Shown: positions 31,891 to 44,410 of the stretch, piece after piece | Position numbering within the stretch: the stretch's first letter is position 1 | Layout: every line of letters starts with the position of its first letter | The notes under the pieces: model-generated | Told to the model about the DNA's origin: nothing | Databases searched by the model: none | The model's input: the letters and a program-made list of their open reading frames with translations, nothing else | Position numbers and translations under genes: made by a program | Assembly (NCBI GenBank): GCA_026075535.2 | Contig: AP026543.1 | Span: forward strand, 9,486,001-9,550,000 | Origin: Tricholoma matsutake | Taxonomy: Eukaryota > Basidiomycota > Agaricomycetes > Agaricales > Tricholomataceae | Length of the DNA: 64,000 nt | Reading direction: 5' to 3'

Positions 31891-34800
31891 ATGGCTGCCA
31901 ACTCTGAACCCACTACTGTCTCTGTTTCACCTATCAAACTATCGGTACAATACTCTGGGGAGAAACTTGACAAACTCAAGTCTAACTACAAAGAATGGTG
32001 TGAAGATGTCACCATTGCTCTTTCACTCAACAGTTTATATGAGTATGCCACTGGGGATATTAAAGCCCCACCAACTACAGAACCTTGAGCGCTTTCCAAC
32101 TAGAAGGCCAACTCGTGCTTGGCATATGCATTCCTTGCATCGAGCATGTCTTCCTCTGAATGCCCTTTCATGGATATGACAAAGGGTCCCAACGTCAACT
32201 GGACAACTCTTCGGGATTGTCACCAGAAGGAGGGCCCAGTTCGTCAGGTCCAGCTGCTCCAACAGGCTCTCTCCATACAATGTTCAAAGGAAATTCCACT
32301 CCTGGAGACTGCTGACAAGATTTGCATGCTGATTGAGCATGCATTCGCCATGGGGGATATAAAAGCCGATCTCCTCTGTTGCATAGCACTCCTTAACTCC
32401 CTTAGTGAACATTTCCCTCACGCATGCTCCATCATTTCCCATGATATTACTGCCTCAACTGAGTCCACACCTTATACCTCCAAATACATTCGCCGTTTCC
32501 TGGAAAATGAACAATCCCTACTCGAGAACGACCAGTGTGACACATCCCGATCGACCACTGCCCTCGCTGCCTGCATCAAACCAACAAAATCGTCTAACAC
32601 ACCCGTTTGTGGAAACCCCATTTGCAAAAAATCCAGCCATACCACCAATTTTTGTATCAAACCAGGAGGGGGTATGGCTGGGAAAACAATTGACAAGTCC
32701 AAAGCTGCCTGGAAACTTATGATTGAGAAGAAGAGGGAAGGTACTGATTCTTCCAAGGTTCCAGTAACTGTGAAAGATGTCAACAGATGTGCATTCACTG
32801 TAATGATCGACTCCGCCCAGGTGCCGTCACCTTCCTCCACTCCAGAATTTGCTGGATTAGCCACTGATCCTCTCCCCATGGCTACAATTGACGAAGTTGA
32901 ATATGAAGGATGGTTAGTAATTGAGGAGGAGCCTGTCACTTCGGTCAACTGGGATGAGCATCACACTACAGCCATCGATGGCGCATTTGCCATCAAACCT
33001 CTGAACCAATCAAACTGCAGCCAAATATCCCTCATGGATTTTCCCTTCATCGTTGACACAGGCGCCATGGTTCACATATCACCCGAACGTTCTGACTTCC
33101 TCTGCCTCCATCCCATTCAACTCTGCTCAGTAAAAGGCATAGGGGGATCTTCCATCACCACTATAGGTGTTGGCGACATCAAACTAAGGGTGGTGCAGGG
33201 CGCATCAATCACCTTACATAATGCACTTTACATCCCGAATGCGATGGTTCACCTCATTTCTGTCGGGTCCCTCTCTGAGGATTTGAATGCCATAGCTCAC
33301 TTCAACTCCTCTTCCTGCTGGATAACCAATAAATCCACTGGCACCCTCATTGCCCACGGCCCTCGACTCTCCACCAAGAAACTCTATGTGCTCACCTTAC
33401 ACTCTGCCACTGCTGACCATGCTTTCACTGTCCACAGTTCACTGAACCTCGAAACCTGGCATTGTCGCCTTGGTCATGCCAACTACCAGTCCCTATGGGA
33501 CATGGCCAAGAAGGGTACACTCACAGGTGCACTGATCTCTTCTGTTTTGAGACTGCCCAAATGTGATGTATGCATCCTTGGCAAGCAGACGAAGACTCCA
33601 ATCCCCAAGAAGCACAAAGAGGGGGAGGGGCATAGAGCGACAAGGAAGCTAGAGAAGGTGTGGGTCGATTTGTCATGTCCGCATGCTGTCAAGTCCCATA
33701 CTGGAAATGAGTATGTTATGGACATAGTGGATGATTGTACTTCATTCCCCTGGTCTATACCACTTAAAAATAAAGACGACGTGTTTCCAGAACTCAAAGC
33801 CTGGGAGTTGGCATGCAAATCTGAAACTGGTCTGAAAGTCGAAATCTACATCACGGACAACGGTGAACTGAAGTCCAATGAAATGGAAGCTTGGCTCAAA
33901 TCCTGGGGGACAACCCAACATTTCACAGCACCACATATGTCTGCTCATATTGGGCAAGTTGAACGAATGCATTGGACACTCATGGCAAAAGCACATACTA
34001 TGTGACTTTATGCAAATTTGCCAACATACTTGTGGGATCAGTTTTATTCGATGGACGTTCATGTACATGCCAGAACTACTACACATTCATTAAAAGGGGT
34101 TACACCTTAAGAACTTTGGCACGAATGTGAACCTGACTACTCATACATGCACAAAATCGGTTGCCACGCATTCGTTCTAATCCCTAACAAACACAACCCC
34201 AAAATCTTTGAATGGGCAATTAAATGCATCCTTATTGGCTATGAGCCAAAATCAAAAGCCTACAGATGTTACCACTGTACTACCCACAAAGTATACAGCT
34301 CATATCATGTCTGCTTCATTGAGAGTCATGAAGGACACACACCACCAGCCCTAGATATGCAACCAAACCACTCTGATCCCAATCCAGCTGCCCCAATGCC
34401 TATCCTTCCACATGAGGATAATGATGATGAGGTTGGACCTCTTGTGCCTCCCACACCTCCCAATCTGGACATTATCACACAACCAGTGCCCAGACCCCTG
34501 CACCGTTCCTCCCAGGTACCTATCCCAACAGAACAGAACCCAACTGGTGGACCCTCAACTGGTGGACCCTCTACTACACGTACTGAGATGGCCATCCAAG
34601 AATCCAAGGAGAGTGCGGCTCATGTCAAAGAGATGCGTCGAGAACGTTGGGCCGCCAAACACCCCGGATCCCAAGATGATCGCCCAAACATCTCTACTGA
34701 TGGGAATGACATCATTGATGATGTTTGACTCGTGTTCGAGAACCTTGATCTTGGTGATCAGGCACACGATCTCCTGGCTATGATCTCGGAGATGACTGAT

Positions 34801-36383
34801 TTTGATCTGGAATCACTCCAATTTGAGGATGAGCCACAGACTTGGGATGAAGCGAAGAACTCAGCGGATGCAGCATGCTGGGAGGGATGAGTTAAAATCC
34901 TTGAAGGACATGGGGGTGTATAAACTCATTCCCTGATCTGAAGTTCCACAAGGAAAACATATCCGAAAGGGGAAACCGGTATTCCACATCAAACGGGACA
35001 AAATGGGACAGGCGGTAAGATGGAAGGTACCCCTTGTTTTTAAAGGTTTTGAGCAGATCTATGGTATGGATTACACCAAAACAACCTCACCTACTGCACG
35101 CATGGAATCCTGGAGAATTCTTCTCCACATCGCGGCCTCCTTAGGTTGGGACACCCAACAGATCGATGTGAAAATGGCATTCCTCTATGGCCTCTTACCT
35201 GATGATGAAGTACAATACATGCAACAACCCACTGGTTTTGAGGAACCAGGAAAGGAGGACTGGGTATGGCAATTACAACGTGGCTTATACAGCATGAAAC
35301 AAACTGGGCGCATCTGGAACCAGACACTCAACACCCAAATGATCAAATGGGGATTCTTGTGAGTCCTGCATTTACTTCCACAAAACTGACTCAGGGATTG
35401 TGATTGCCACCATTCATGTCGATGACTATTTGGAGATTGCCGATTCCAAAGACGAGAACGAGCGCTTCAAAGATCAAATGTGCAAGGTGTGGATGATCTC
35501 CAATTTGGGAACTGCTTGCTTCATCATGGGTATTGCAGTGACTTGGGACAGGGCAACTCACACTGTCGCACTTTCACAGATGGCTCTCATTGATAAAATC
35601 ATCGAACAATTTGGGCAGAAAGACGCCCACCCAACATCTGCTCCCCTTGAGCCTGAATCTAAACTTAGATGTGCCAACCACGATTCCATTCCCCCTGATG
35701 AACAGCTTCAGCTCAATAAATTACCATATTGATCTCTCATCGGCTGTCTACTCTACCTGGCAATTTCCACACATCCCGATATTTCACATGCAGTCCAACA
35801 ACTATCTCAGTACTTTGATTCATATTTGTTTGACCACTGGAAGGCAGCCATTCGACTTGTTCGTTACCTCAAGGGGACTCAGGACCTCAAATTACACCTC
35901 AGAGGTAACCATCCAATTACACTTCATGCATTCAGTGACTCCGATTGGGCTAATTGCCTTAACACCCACCAGAGCATTGGAGGTTATGTCTGCTCCCTCA
36001 GTTCCGGAGCTATTTCTTGGGCCGCCCGGAAGCAAAAAGTTGTTGCTGCATCCTCCTGCAAGGCCAAATACATTGCAGCATTTGAGGCCACCAAGGAATG
36101 CATTTGGCTACATACTCTACTCGATGATATTGGCTATGGTCAAACTACTCCTACTACAATTTCCTGTGACAACATGGCAACCAAGACCCTTTCCAAAGAC
36201 CCTCTTCTGCATTCCCACGTGAAGCATATTGATATCAAATACCACTTCCTTTGTGAGCAAGTACAATCTGCCGACTTGCACCTTACCTACGTTAACACCA
36301 AACACAATGTTGCCGACATGTTCACAAAAGCCTTGGATGTCAAACAATTCACCTATCTTCGAAATTTCCTGGGCTTGAAATGA
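31891..36383 (+). pseudogene. Copia gag-pol polyprotein, decayed
   Basis: Gag from ATG 31891 (MAANSEPTTVSVSP) has in-frame TGA (32086) and TAG (32101), then is open to 34005. It has a CCHC-like knuckle ('CGNPICKKSSHTTNFC'), protease 'FIVDTGAMVHISPE', the GAG-pre-integrase region 'WHCRLGHANYQSLWDMA', and an integrase core with 'WVDLSCPHAVKSHTGNEY', 'YITDNGELKSNEM' and 'HIGQVERMHWTL'. TGA at 34003-34005 replaces an expected Arg, and the same frame runs on to 34728. RT is shifted: 'QQIDVKMAFLYGLLPDD' (35160-35205) and 'IHVDDYLEIADS' (35410-35445). RNase H (35826-36383) keeps 'FSDSDWANCLNTHQSIGGY' and ends 'LRNFLGLK'. Not functional as it stands. Confidence 0.92.
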
Positions 36384-36423
36384 CTGATTCCATGCAAGGA
36401 GGAGTAATCACGGTGAGGAGGAG

Positions 36424-36669
36424 TGTTGAGAATTACACTGTGATAGGGCAATGACCAACATGTGTGATGCAATGATCGACACGTGTGATGCGTATGCTAT
36501 TCTTAGCACACCCCTTTGATGCGCTTAAACAAACATTCTTTCCCTTTATCCCTTTGCTTCTTTATCTGACAGGACTCGTATATATACAGGAGATAGTTGC
36601 TCAACCACCTCAGTCACTTATACAAGGACTGAGTGTATTCTCATATATTCTAGGAACCAATTTTCTACA
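36424..36669 (+). repeat. 3' LTR of the Copia at 31350-36669
   Basis: 246 bp. Same ends as the 5' LTR but missing the segment between two 'TGTATTCTCATATATTC' copies. Confidence 0.92.
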
Positions 36670-36693
36670 GTGCTGCCTGAGTCCAAGACTTTG

Positions 36694-37046
36694 CACTCCC
36701 CCCCATATTCCTATCAGAGTCCTAGGAGTCCGAGTTTTCCAATAGGAGTTTGATCGGAATCTGATAGGAGTCCTACTAGTCTGATACTAGTCCTAGGAGT
36801 CCGATAGGAATCCGATCAGAATGTATCTTGATGACCATGTACTTTTATTTCCAAGAAATTCCTAGTAAATTCCGAGTAAAGTCCTATGCAATTCCAACAG
36901 GTAGTCGGAATACCACACCATTTCAGAAGACTTAACTTGGTGAAAGTGCTTATGAAATAAATGGGCAGAACCCCAGACCTTGGTATATAAGTGACATGAC
37001 CAAACAAGTGCTCAACCAGTTGAGCTACAGGAGCATTAATAAACAT
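36694..37046 (-). mobile_element. tRNA-derived SINE A (minus strand)
   Basis: On the minus strand the head begins near 37046 with 'GCTCCTGTAGCTCAACTGG' (A box TAGCTCAACTGG) and a weak B box 'GGGTTCTGCCC' at 36966-36976. The body is made of words such as 'AGGACTCCTATC' and 'GATTCCGATC', and the 3' end is ATATGGGGGGGAGTG at 36694, then CAAAG. Shares body vocabulary and 3' end with SINE B. Confidence 0.65.
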
Positions 37047-38400
37047 GTAATATAAAGTCCATTTAAAGCACTTAGGATTAGTTCACTTATTGAGCCCTCG
37101 CGTCTTCGTGAGGGAGTAGATAAGTAATGTAGATTTAAAAAAAACCCCATGCAAACGTGGGGGGGAGAATTAATTATACTATTTAATTATACTATTTTAA
37201 AATCTACAAACAAAACCCACCCCCCCTGTTTCATGGGGGGGAGGGGGTGGTGGTGCATCGTGTTGGCTGTCTCGTCAGCCCTGTCCCATCATTTCCCCTC
37301 CCTCTCATCTCCATTGTGTCTCACCTCCCTCACCTCGCCTCCCCCATGGCTTCCCTCCCTTCCCTCGTCTCCCCTCCCTTGTTGTTCCACCCACTGTCCA
37401 CCCCACAAGCAGTTGCTCACGAGGCTGGTGGTGGGTGGTGCGTCGTATGTTGGTGGCAGTGTTTGTCCATCGTCCCCTCCCTCCCTCCCCCTCCCCTTAA
37501 ACACCCTATGAGCAGATGCTTGTAGGCATGCATGGGGTGGGTGTTGCCATTGTCTCCCCTTCTGGTCATTGTCTCCCTTTCCCCTTGTCATTTTGTCACC
37601 CTCGTTGTTCATCCCCCTCGTTGTCTGCACCCACGACCCACCCAATGGGCAGCTGCTTGTAGGCATGTCATTTGGTGCTGTCATTGTCCCTCCACACCAT
37701 TCCCGTCCTCTCACACCCTGTATACACCCTGCAAGCAGTCACTCACGGCAGTGATGGGGGGTGCTGGATGTCATTGGTGTCATGGGGGGTCCATGCACTC
37801 ATGATCCACCCTATGAGCAGCAGCTCATAGGCATGGGGTGGGTGCATTGTTGGTTTGTCAGTGATGTGGCATGAGGGGAGGGGTCAGGTGGTGCTTACCA
37901 GACAGGTATTCCCCTTCTGGGGTCTCCTGGTGTTGCTCCCTGCACTCCTGACCATGATCGATACCCTCACATCCTGTTTTGATGGGGAGGAGGGGGGTTG
38001 CCAGGGGTGTTGTTGGGTGTGGGTTTGGCTTGCGTTGGTCCATCATTACCCATGTAGATTAGAACCTAGAAACAAAACAAATGAATTAGTTAGTTTACAA
38101 AAGTAAGAAATGAACAAAAAAAAAAAACTTACTATGGGCCCAAATGATGATTGCATCGTTTGAGTGTTGTTTGGGTAACATGGCATTGAAACCGGTCGTT
38201 TCCAGTCTTGGGGGCTCATCTAGAGATGGGGGTGAAGTGGGAGTGGTGGGAGTTGCTGGGTTGAGGTGGTTGAGGTGGGGGGGATGGAGGTGGCATGCTT
38301 GTCATTGTTGGTGGTGTTGGTGGTGGGAGTGATGAGCTGGCAGGTGTGATGATGCAGCTATGTGCTTTGTCATCACACCTGCGGGAATGGTATGTAGTGT
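37047..38400. repeat. GC-rich module array between SINEs
   Basis: Contains hairpins (37098-37120; 37164-37187; 37217-37245), repeated 'GAGCAG.TGCT(C/T)' modules of 100-150 bp, the spacer 'GAATTAGTTAGTTTACAAAAG' and 'GGGCCCAAATGATGATTG' (38130-38160). The same vocabulary is found in the hAT elements at 1572-17956 and 46015-47503. Open frames here are proline/serine-rich by composition and not credible genes. No terminal repeats were recognised, so it may be a fragment. Confidence 0.55.
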
Positions 38401-38419
38401 AGTATGATTGCTTACCTGT

Positions 38420-38811
38420 AATGACTGTTTAGCCTAATGGTATTGTTGTCAGTTTAGGCTTACATAATCTTCTGTAATGTCAAGTGTTCAATTCTGGTGT
38501 GCGCATTGACTTTTTCATACAATATTACTAAGCAAGGCTGCTTTCATTCCTATCGGAATCCTATGTTGTCTGATGTCTTAGCATGACTTTGGACTAGTCC
38601 TATGTGATTCCTATGACCAGAAATTCCTAGGAAATTCCTAGGAAATTCCGATAGTCCGATCGGAATCACATTGGACTGGACTAGGACTGAACCTGCTATT
38701 TCATGTCAGTTTGGCTGGTGAAAATGACATCGGAATATGGTCGGATTCTGATTGGAGTCCGATCAGAATCATTGGAATCATTGGATTCCTATATAAATAT
38801 GGGGGGGAGTG
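38420..38811 (+). mobile_element. tRNA-derived SINE B
   Basis: Head with A box TAGCCTAATGGTA (38430-38442) and B box 'TGTTCAATTCTGG' (38484-38496), a body of 'ATTCCGAT(A/C)' and 'AGTCCGATCGGAATC' words, then ATATAAATATGGGGGGGAGTG at the 3' end. Followed directly by SINE C. Confidence 0.65.
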
Positions 38812-39031
38812 TAAAGACCTCAAATAAATGCACAATTGATGTTGTCCGAGCAAAGTCTGAGTGCAGTCCTAGGACAGTCTGAGTGTCCAAGCAGAGTCCG
38901 AGCAGAGTCCAAGTGAAGTCTGTGGACAATCCAAGTGTCCAAGTGTCCGAGCAGAGTCTGAGTGAAGTCTGAGGACAGTCCAAGTGTCTGAGTGTGTCCG
39001 AGCAGAGTCCACTCAGACTGGGGGGGGAGTG
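38812..39031 (+). mobile_element. SINE C, headless copy of the 22571-22877 family
   Basis: Aligns with the body of the 22.6-kb SINE ('AATTGATGTTGTC(C/T)GAGCAA', 'GTGTCTGAGTGTGTCCGAG') and ends GACTGGGGGGGAGTGTAGAG. It lacks a tRNA-like head. Inserted at the 3' side of the old Gypsy gag. Confidence 0.65.
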
Positions 39032-39988
39032 TAGAGTACTGTTTGTCTGCATGCAGATGTACCTTGCAAAAACAAGCCTTATCCACATCTTGTCCTAGTT
39101 TGTCTTCACAGGTTTTTGCCACAGGGCCTTGGTTTGCTTCTTGTATTGCAAACATCTGGTCAGAGTCCGATGCACATTCATACCAGTTGTTATTGTCATA
39201 AACATTGACTTTGACCATTTGGTCTTCATCGCTCTGATGGCCCTGGGATCCAGTGGATTGTGGGGCACTGTGTTCCGAGGCTTGGTATTCTTGTTCAGTG
39301 TCAACCTCTTCATTCTCATCTATGGCAGTATGGGCTGCCTGAACATGAGCCTTGGTCCATTTCGGCTGTTTGCAATCTCTGGCATAGTGTCTGGGTTTGT
39401 TGCAGTTGAAGCAGATTATGATGTCTGCTGTGCCCATTATGTTCTTGTCCTTATCCACGTACATGTTGGGTTTATCATGGTATGCTTCTTGGGTTTTGTT
39501 TGGCGTGTGTTCATACTTCTTTGGCCCATGCTGGTGATCATGGGGCTTACACTTGAAACCCTTATTGTCTGTACTCCTGTGGTTATTCACAAAGGCCTTA
39601 AGCTTCAATCTGCTGTTGTACTCCTTCACGTTGGACTTCTTCACAAAAGTCACACTGACTTTCTTCATCTTGCTTTCATATCGACTCTGGGTCTTTGGAC
39701 TTTCTGCGGTTCACATAGTACTTGATGAATGTTGGTCATAATGACTCATGGTCTTCATAGCTGATTCCAGGGCCTTGCTTTCTGATATGAAGTCTTCAAC
39801 TGTGTTTGCTTCTGGCATTAGCCCATTCTCCAGCATCTTAGTATGCATGTCCTTTGGGAGCACACACAGGAATGTATCCATTATATTATAAGCATCTGGT
39901 GGGTATACAGACATGTTCTGAGTGTGATTGATGAGAGTATCATAGAATCCTTGAATGCCAAGCTGGGACAAGTATTTTGTATTAGCAT

Positions 39989-40359
39989 TAGTGTTGCCTT
40001 GACTGACTTGGGGCATTTTTGTATTTTTAAACTAACTTGACACAATGCACTCAGCCTGCTTAGTGTTGAGATAGGACCCATCAACGTTTGGGGCTCCCTA
40101 TCTTTGTGAATATTTTCAGAATTCTATACAATTTATTGGAGTTGATATTGCCTTTGACTCATTTTTGCTGGTTGACTTGCAAGAAATGAGTCAAAGGCAA
40201 TATCAATTCCAATAAATTGTATAGAATTCTGGAAATATTTGGATAGATAGAGAGCCCCAAATGTCGATGGGTTCTCTCTCAACACTAAGCAGGCTGAGTG
40301 CATTGTGTCAAGTTATTTTCAAAATACAAAAATGCCCCAAGTCAGTCAAGGCAACACTA
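39989..40359. mobile_element. hAT-type MITE (foldback, 371 bp) in gag
   Basis: Nearly perfect palindrome from TAGTGTTGCCTTGACTGACT to its complement, with an exact 8-bp duplication ATTAGCAT at 39981-39988 and 40360-40367. Removing it and one TSD copy restores the gag frame (..AYAN|TKYL..). Confidence 0.93.
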
Positions 40360-41351
40360 ATTAGCATAGGCATTGTGAGCTTCTTGCATAGTAGTCAGGC
40401 AAGTAAACCAGTCATACAATCCTAGGATTACATCCCCGAATGACCAGTGAAGCTGGGATTGGTTGATGTGCACTATGTGGCGTGCAAACCATTTCTTGGC
40501 CTCTCCTGATAAGAACTCAGGAATGCACATTGATTGTTCCAGGTTGCAATTGTCTCCTCCATATTGGATCGCTTGAAGCATAACGACAAAGTTGATTAGC
40601 CAGTTCTCTAAGAGAACTTGGGTGATCCTTCATAGCTTCCAACAGAACTAGCATTGGCTTTGCAGATCTTTGTTCCCTCAGGTATCTTGAGTCAAATGGA
40701 TAAATGTTCTTGGCACAGCTTGATTAGCTGGCTGTGCATTTGGGCACAGTGATGCTCATTCGTCCACCAGGTGTATGTAACCTGGCTTGGTCCACTGGGG
40801 GCATCAAATACCCTCTGCACAATGGCCATCAATTATGGGGCAGATCTGGGTCATACCCATCAAATCCATCTCCTCCATCATCAGGAGGCCTGCCATCACC
40901 ACCTCCAGGTGCACCATAGGAGGTACAGTTTAGATCATGGTGGCATAGTGTGTTGGATCTGTCTGGAGGGCGTTGACAGCTCCCATTGCTCTGATCCTCA
41001 GGCCCATCACCACCAGGGTCATTAGGCACTGGGGCTTGGCTTGTCACATGTGCATAGCAATGGTCCATTATGTCGATTGGTCAGTGCTCATCAAAGATTA
41101 TTCCTTGGTTGTTGTACTGCATCAACCCATACTGCTCCAGGTCTTCATTCTAAGTTGCTGGTATACAATTTGATCTTGATGGTTGCTGGCCATGGGTATG
41201 TGTGCATTAGGAGGCACTTGAATCATAGGCCCTGATATGTCTGAGGTTCCTTATCCTGATGGGTGTCCAGAGGCCGTGACTTCAGTCTGGCTCTCCTGAT
41301 GGGGTTCAGTTTGAGGTGGCGTCTGGTCAAAGGTGACATGGTGTTGAGTCC

Positions 41352-41714
41352 TAGTGTTGCCATGGCTCAAGCCAACATTTTTTCAACAAATGGCTATTGT
41401 GTTCCAAATAAAATTTCTAAATTTCTGGGAATATTTGATAAGATAGAAGAGCTCAAAAGCCGAGGGGTCATATTTTGGTTCTAAAAAATTGGGCCAGCCC
41501 TTCCCAAGTTATTAATGTGGCTTTGATTTGGCTTGCAGCTTGGCTTGAAATGAAAGCCGCATTAATAGCTCAGGAAGGGCTGGCCCAATTTCTTAGTGCC
41601 CCTTGGCTTTTGAACTCCTCTATGTCATCAAATATTTCCAGAATTTTAGAAATTTTATTTGGAACAGTATATCCATTTTTGGAAAAAAACATTGGCTGAG
41701 CCATGGCAACACTA
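41352..41714. mobile_element. hAT-type MITE (foldback, 363 bp) in gag
   Basis: Ends TAGTGTTGCCATGGCTCA and the complement of TGAGCCATGGCAACACTA. The flanks GTGTTGAG (41341-41348) and GTGTTGAT (41715-41722) agree at 7 of 8, with three extra bases TCC between the left copy and the end. The host reading frame is restored on removal. Same 10-bp terminus as 39989-40359 but different interior. Confidence 0.85.
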
Positions 41715-44410
41715 GTGTTGATGAGCCACTGCATCATGGTGTTGGTGGTACTCCTTGTCAGGCTCACCATGCTGCTGTGGGGAGTTGATCTGAGCCATGG
41801 CATTTTCCACTGTGGGGTCAGGAATTGAATTGTGGGTCCTGTTCCATGGGGAGAGGGACATCCCAGGCTCATCAGGCTCTGGCTTTGGTGCCGTAGGCAT
41901 GATGAATGGGTCAGGTCCCATGAAGGTCTTGAGGTTTGTCACTGAGGGCATAGATGCCTGCAAATCTGTCTTCTTGGCTGCTATGTTCTTTGAGATGAGT
42001 GCGCTGAAGACATCCAGGTACATCATCTTGTAGTCCAACAATGACGGGTTGTTCTTCTTCAGGAGGGTCAAAACCTCCATCATCTGGCTATGTGCAACTT
42101 TCCTGACCTTCAGATGCAGGCGGTGGTTGGTGTATGGACAGGTGTCCCATACCGCATCTTCACAGCAATTCAGTGCATCCATTGGGTCCTCTACCAGTTC
42201 ATTCCCCTCATCTGTCAGTTTGTTCCCATCTGTATTGAGGGCAATTGTTTCGACAGTCACATGTAAGTGCTGCAGGGTACAGGGCGGATGGTAAATTGAT
42301 GTGGCATGCCAGGATCCAGTCTGGGCCTCTGGCATTTTAGGAGGTTGATGCAGAGATGCGAAGGCTGGTGCTAACAGAAAGTAAGGGGGTTGCTCCCTTC
42401 CATGGTGAATTGGACATGCGCCTATCCAACGTTCTCTGACCAGCTCCCTGTGGCTTAGATACATGCGTAGTAATGCTGATCAGCACTGGCAATAATGAGG
42501 GCAGCACATTCACCACCATATTTGGTCCTGTAGCCTGTGCCTTTAGAGAGTCCACTCTGGGACTCTTGCCTAGCTTCGACACTCCTCCTACAGTTTGATC
42601 AGGCTGTTGGAGTGGGGCTGGTGGTGTAGAAGGCTCTTGGACACCTCTTTCCATTGTGTTCTGCTGTGTAGTCACCGCAGTAGTCATTGTATCTTGATGT
42701 AGGTGACTTGTGATGTGGTAGCACTTTTGGTTGAAGTTCTATAATTGGAAATAACCATAATTTTTGACTAGGTAAGCTTATAGCTTCCCAAATAGCTGAG
42801 TAGCTCAAAAAAAATGTAATGGTTAGTTACTAGCTTAGAACTCTATGACTTACTTTGCATCCAACAGAGCAGAATCCAGTATATTTGGTAGCTATGTTGT
42901 GTACATTGTAAATCAAAAAGTAGTTGTCCAAATAAGTGTCAACAAGGTAAGTAAACAGTCCTGTCCATTACATTATCACATTGAAACATAAGGAAGCCAA
43001 ACAGTGGGGAAGGCACACTGGAAGAGAGATTGATCAAGATGCATCTGGAGAAGATAATGATGACACTGCAGGAATCCCCAAGAACTCAGCCGAGGCAAAC
43101 CCTGACACTACTGGAAAGGCTGAGTGACTCTTATGAGAAATCAGAAGAGACCTTCTCCACAAATGGCAAAGAAGTAGCTTATTGAGCTCATCAAGCATGG
43201 GAAGTGAATCTCATGCCAGAGGAGAAGGGGAATACAACAAGAAAAAGTGGGTCTATCAGTTGCAACTGCCCTGGTACACAACTGAGGTCAAAGCACAGTC
43301 TAGAGAGCTGGATGAGAATAGAAAACTCACCAGGGAGACACTCACAACCTTTCAGAAAGACCTTGCATTTGCCAAATGTGAGGTTAGAAAAGCCACCTCT
43401 GCTCCCTAGGCAATCCCAGAGTCTGAGTGGAAGCACATTTTCAAAGGAGAAGCCATCAATCTTGCCATCATCTTCAGCGATCTCCACCACATTGCCCCTC
43501 CTAAGGAGAATGTGGAATGCATTGGAACAACAGAGATTTCTCTTGGAAAGTCAGATTTGGCTCAAAAAGTCCAAACAAGCAGCAATTGGACCATTGCCTG
43601 GCACGCCACCTTGAAAGCAACCTTGTACATCTTCCCACACTTAACTGAGGAGTTGTGTCAGTGGGGGGACTATATGGCATCTGAATTCTCCATGAAGCAC
43701 ATCAACTCTCATCACAAACTCATTGCCTTTGACAGAGCTGTCCAGGCCATGGTGAGAGGAGGACAGTCAATCATACTCACAGACTGAGACTGTTTCACCT
43801 ATCTGAACTCCACATACCTCCTACCAGATGGAATTCAAGGGGGATCTAGCAGCAGGTCTGGAACAAGTGATCAGCAAACCAAGGACCATTCTTCCAAGAT
43901 CTGGAGGTGATTCAACAGTAGTGGAGGATGTCACAGTGCAGCAGATTTGTGCTGCTACAGACATGCCTGCCACAAGCACAAGCAACATGGACATGGACAA
44001 GAAAGCTGCACTCAGCAGGTCTGAAGTTCTCTATGGAATGCACCCAAAATATGTCAGATATAATTTGTGGGATCATGAGCAGAGTGACAATGTGAACTCA
44101 ATAGTCTCTCCTTTTTGCCTAGTGGACTGGATGGAGTATGCCGAGCCTCTTCTGTCTGTGCCCATACATGAACTTTCCAATGTAGGAGCAATGGAAACCA
44201 TAGCGAAGAATCCAAATCTATTCAAAATTATCATGCCAATCAACATAGATCATTTTTAGCAATTACTCCAGACTCACACCAACTGACTTTTGTTAATTTG
44301 GTCTGTTGAGGATTATGAGAGGGCTTCTGGCCATGGGCAAATAATCTTATCTGCCTATTGTAGATGCTTCATTAGGAATGCTGCAAAACTCAGTGGAAAG
44401 GGATTTCTTG

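Larger units (their letters stand above)
31350..36669 (+). mobile_element. Ty1/Copia LTR retrotransposon, complete structure
   Basis: LTRs at 31350-31699 and 36424-36669 (TGTTGAGA..TTTTCTACA), a 5-bp duplication GTGCT (31345-31349; 36670-36674), a primer-site candidate GGTTATGGGCC after the 5' LTR, and a purine tract GGTGAGGAGGAG before the 3' LTR. The order gag, protease, integrase, RT, RNase H is the Copia order. It is inserted into the protease gene of the old minus-strand Gypsy; without it, the Gypsy codons for the D-S-G active site rejoin in frame. Confidence 0.95.
39032..42687 (-). pseudogene. Ty3/Gypsy gag of the old minus-strand element, split by two MITEs
   Basis: Reads leftward from ATG 42687 (MTTAVTTQQNTMERG), with a frame change near 42400. 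An N-terminal region of unknown structure runs to 41715, then a proline-rich linker (41340-40650, with stops) and a gag domain ('CIPEFLSGEAKKWFARHI', 'GDVILGLYDWF', 'EAHNAYAN', then after the MITE 'TKYLSQLGIQGFYDTLI'). A zinc knuckle 'CFNCNKPRHYARDC' follows at about 39395-39435. The two interruptions at 39989-40359 and 41352-41714 excise to intact reading. Downstream the frame enters SINE C, beyond which the protease start lies at 36675-36693. The element therefore once ran continuously from here to 26910. Confidence 0.82.

Noticed and set aside
36960..37046. A tRNA gene on the minus strand
   Set aside because: Same reason; the B box is weak and the body and 3' end match the SINE group.
37149..37810. 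Plus-strand Ser/Pro frames and a minus-strand Arg/Gly frame
   Set aside because: Composition-driven open frames in the GC-rich module array, with no conserved motif.
42690..42954. An LTR of the old minus-strand Gypsy starting TGTTGACACTT
   Set aside because: No matching copy is seen at the other end near 26.9 kb and no target duplication; one copy alone is not enough.
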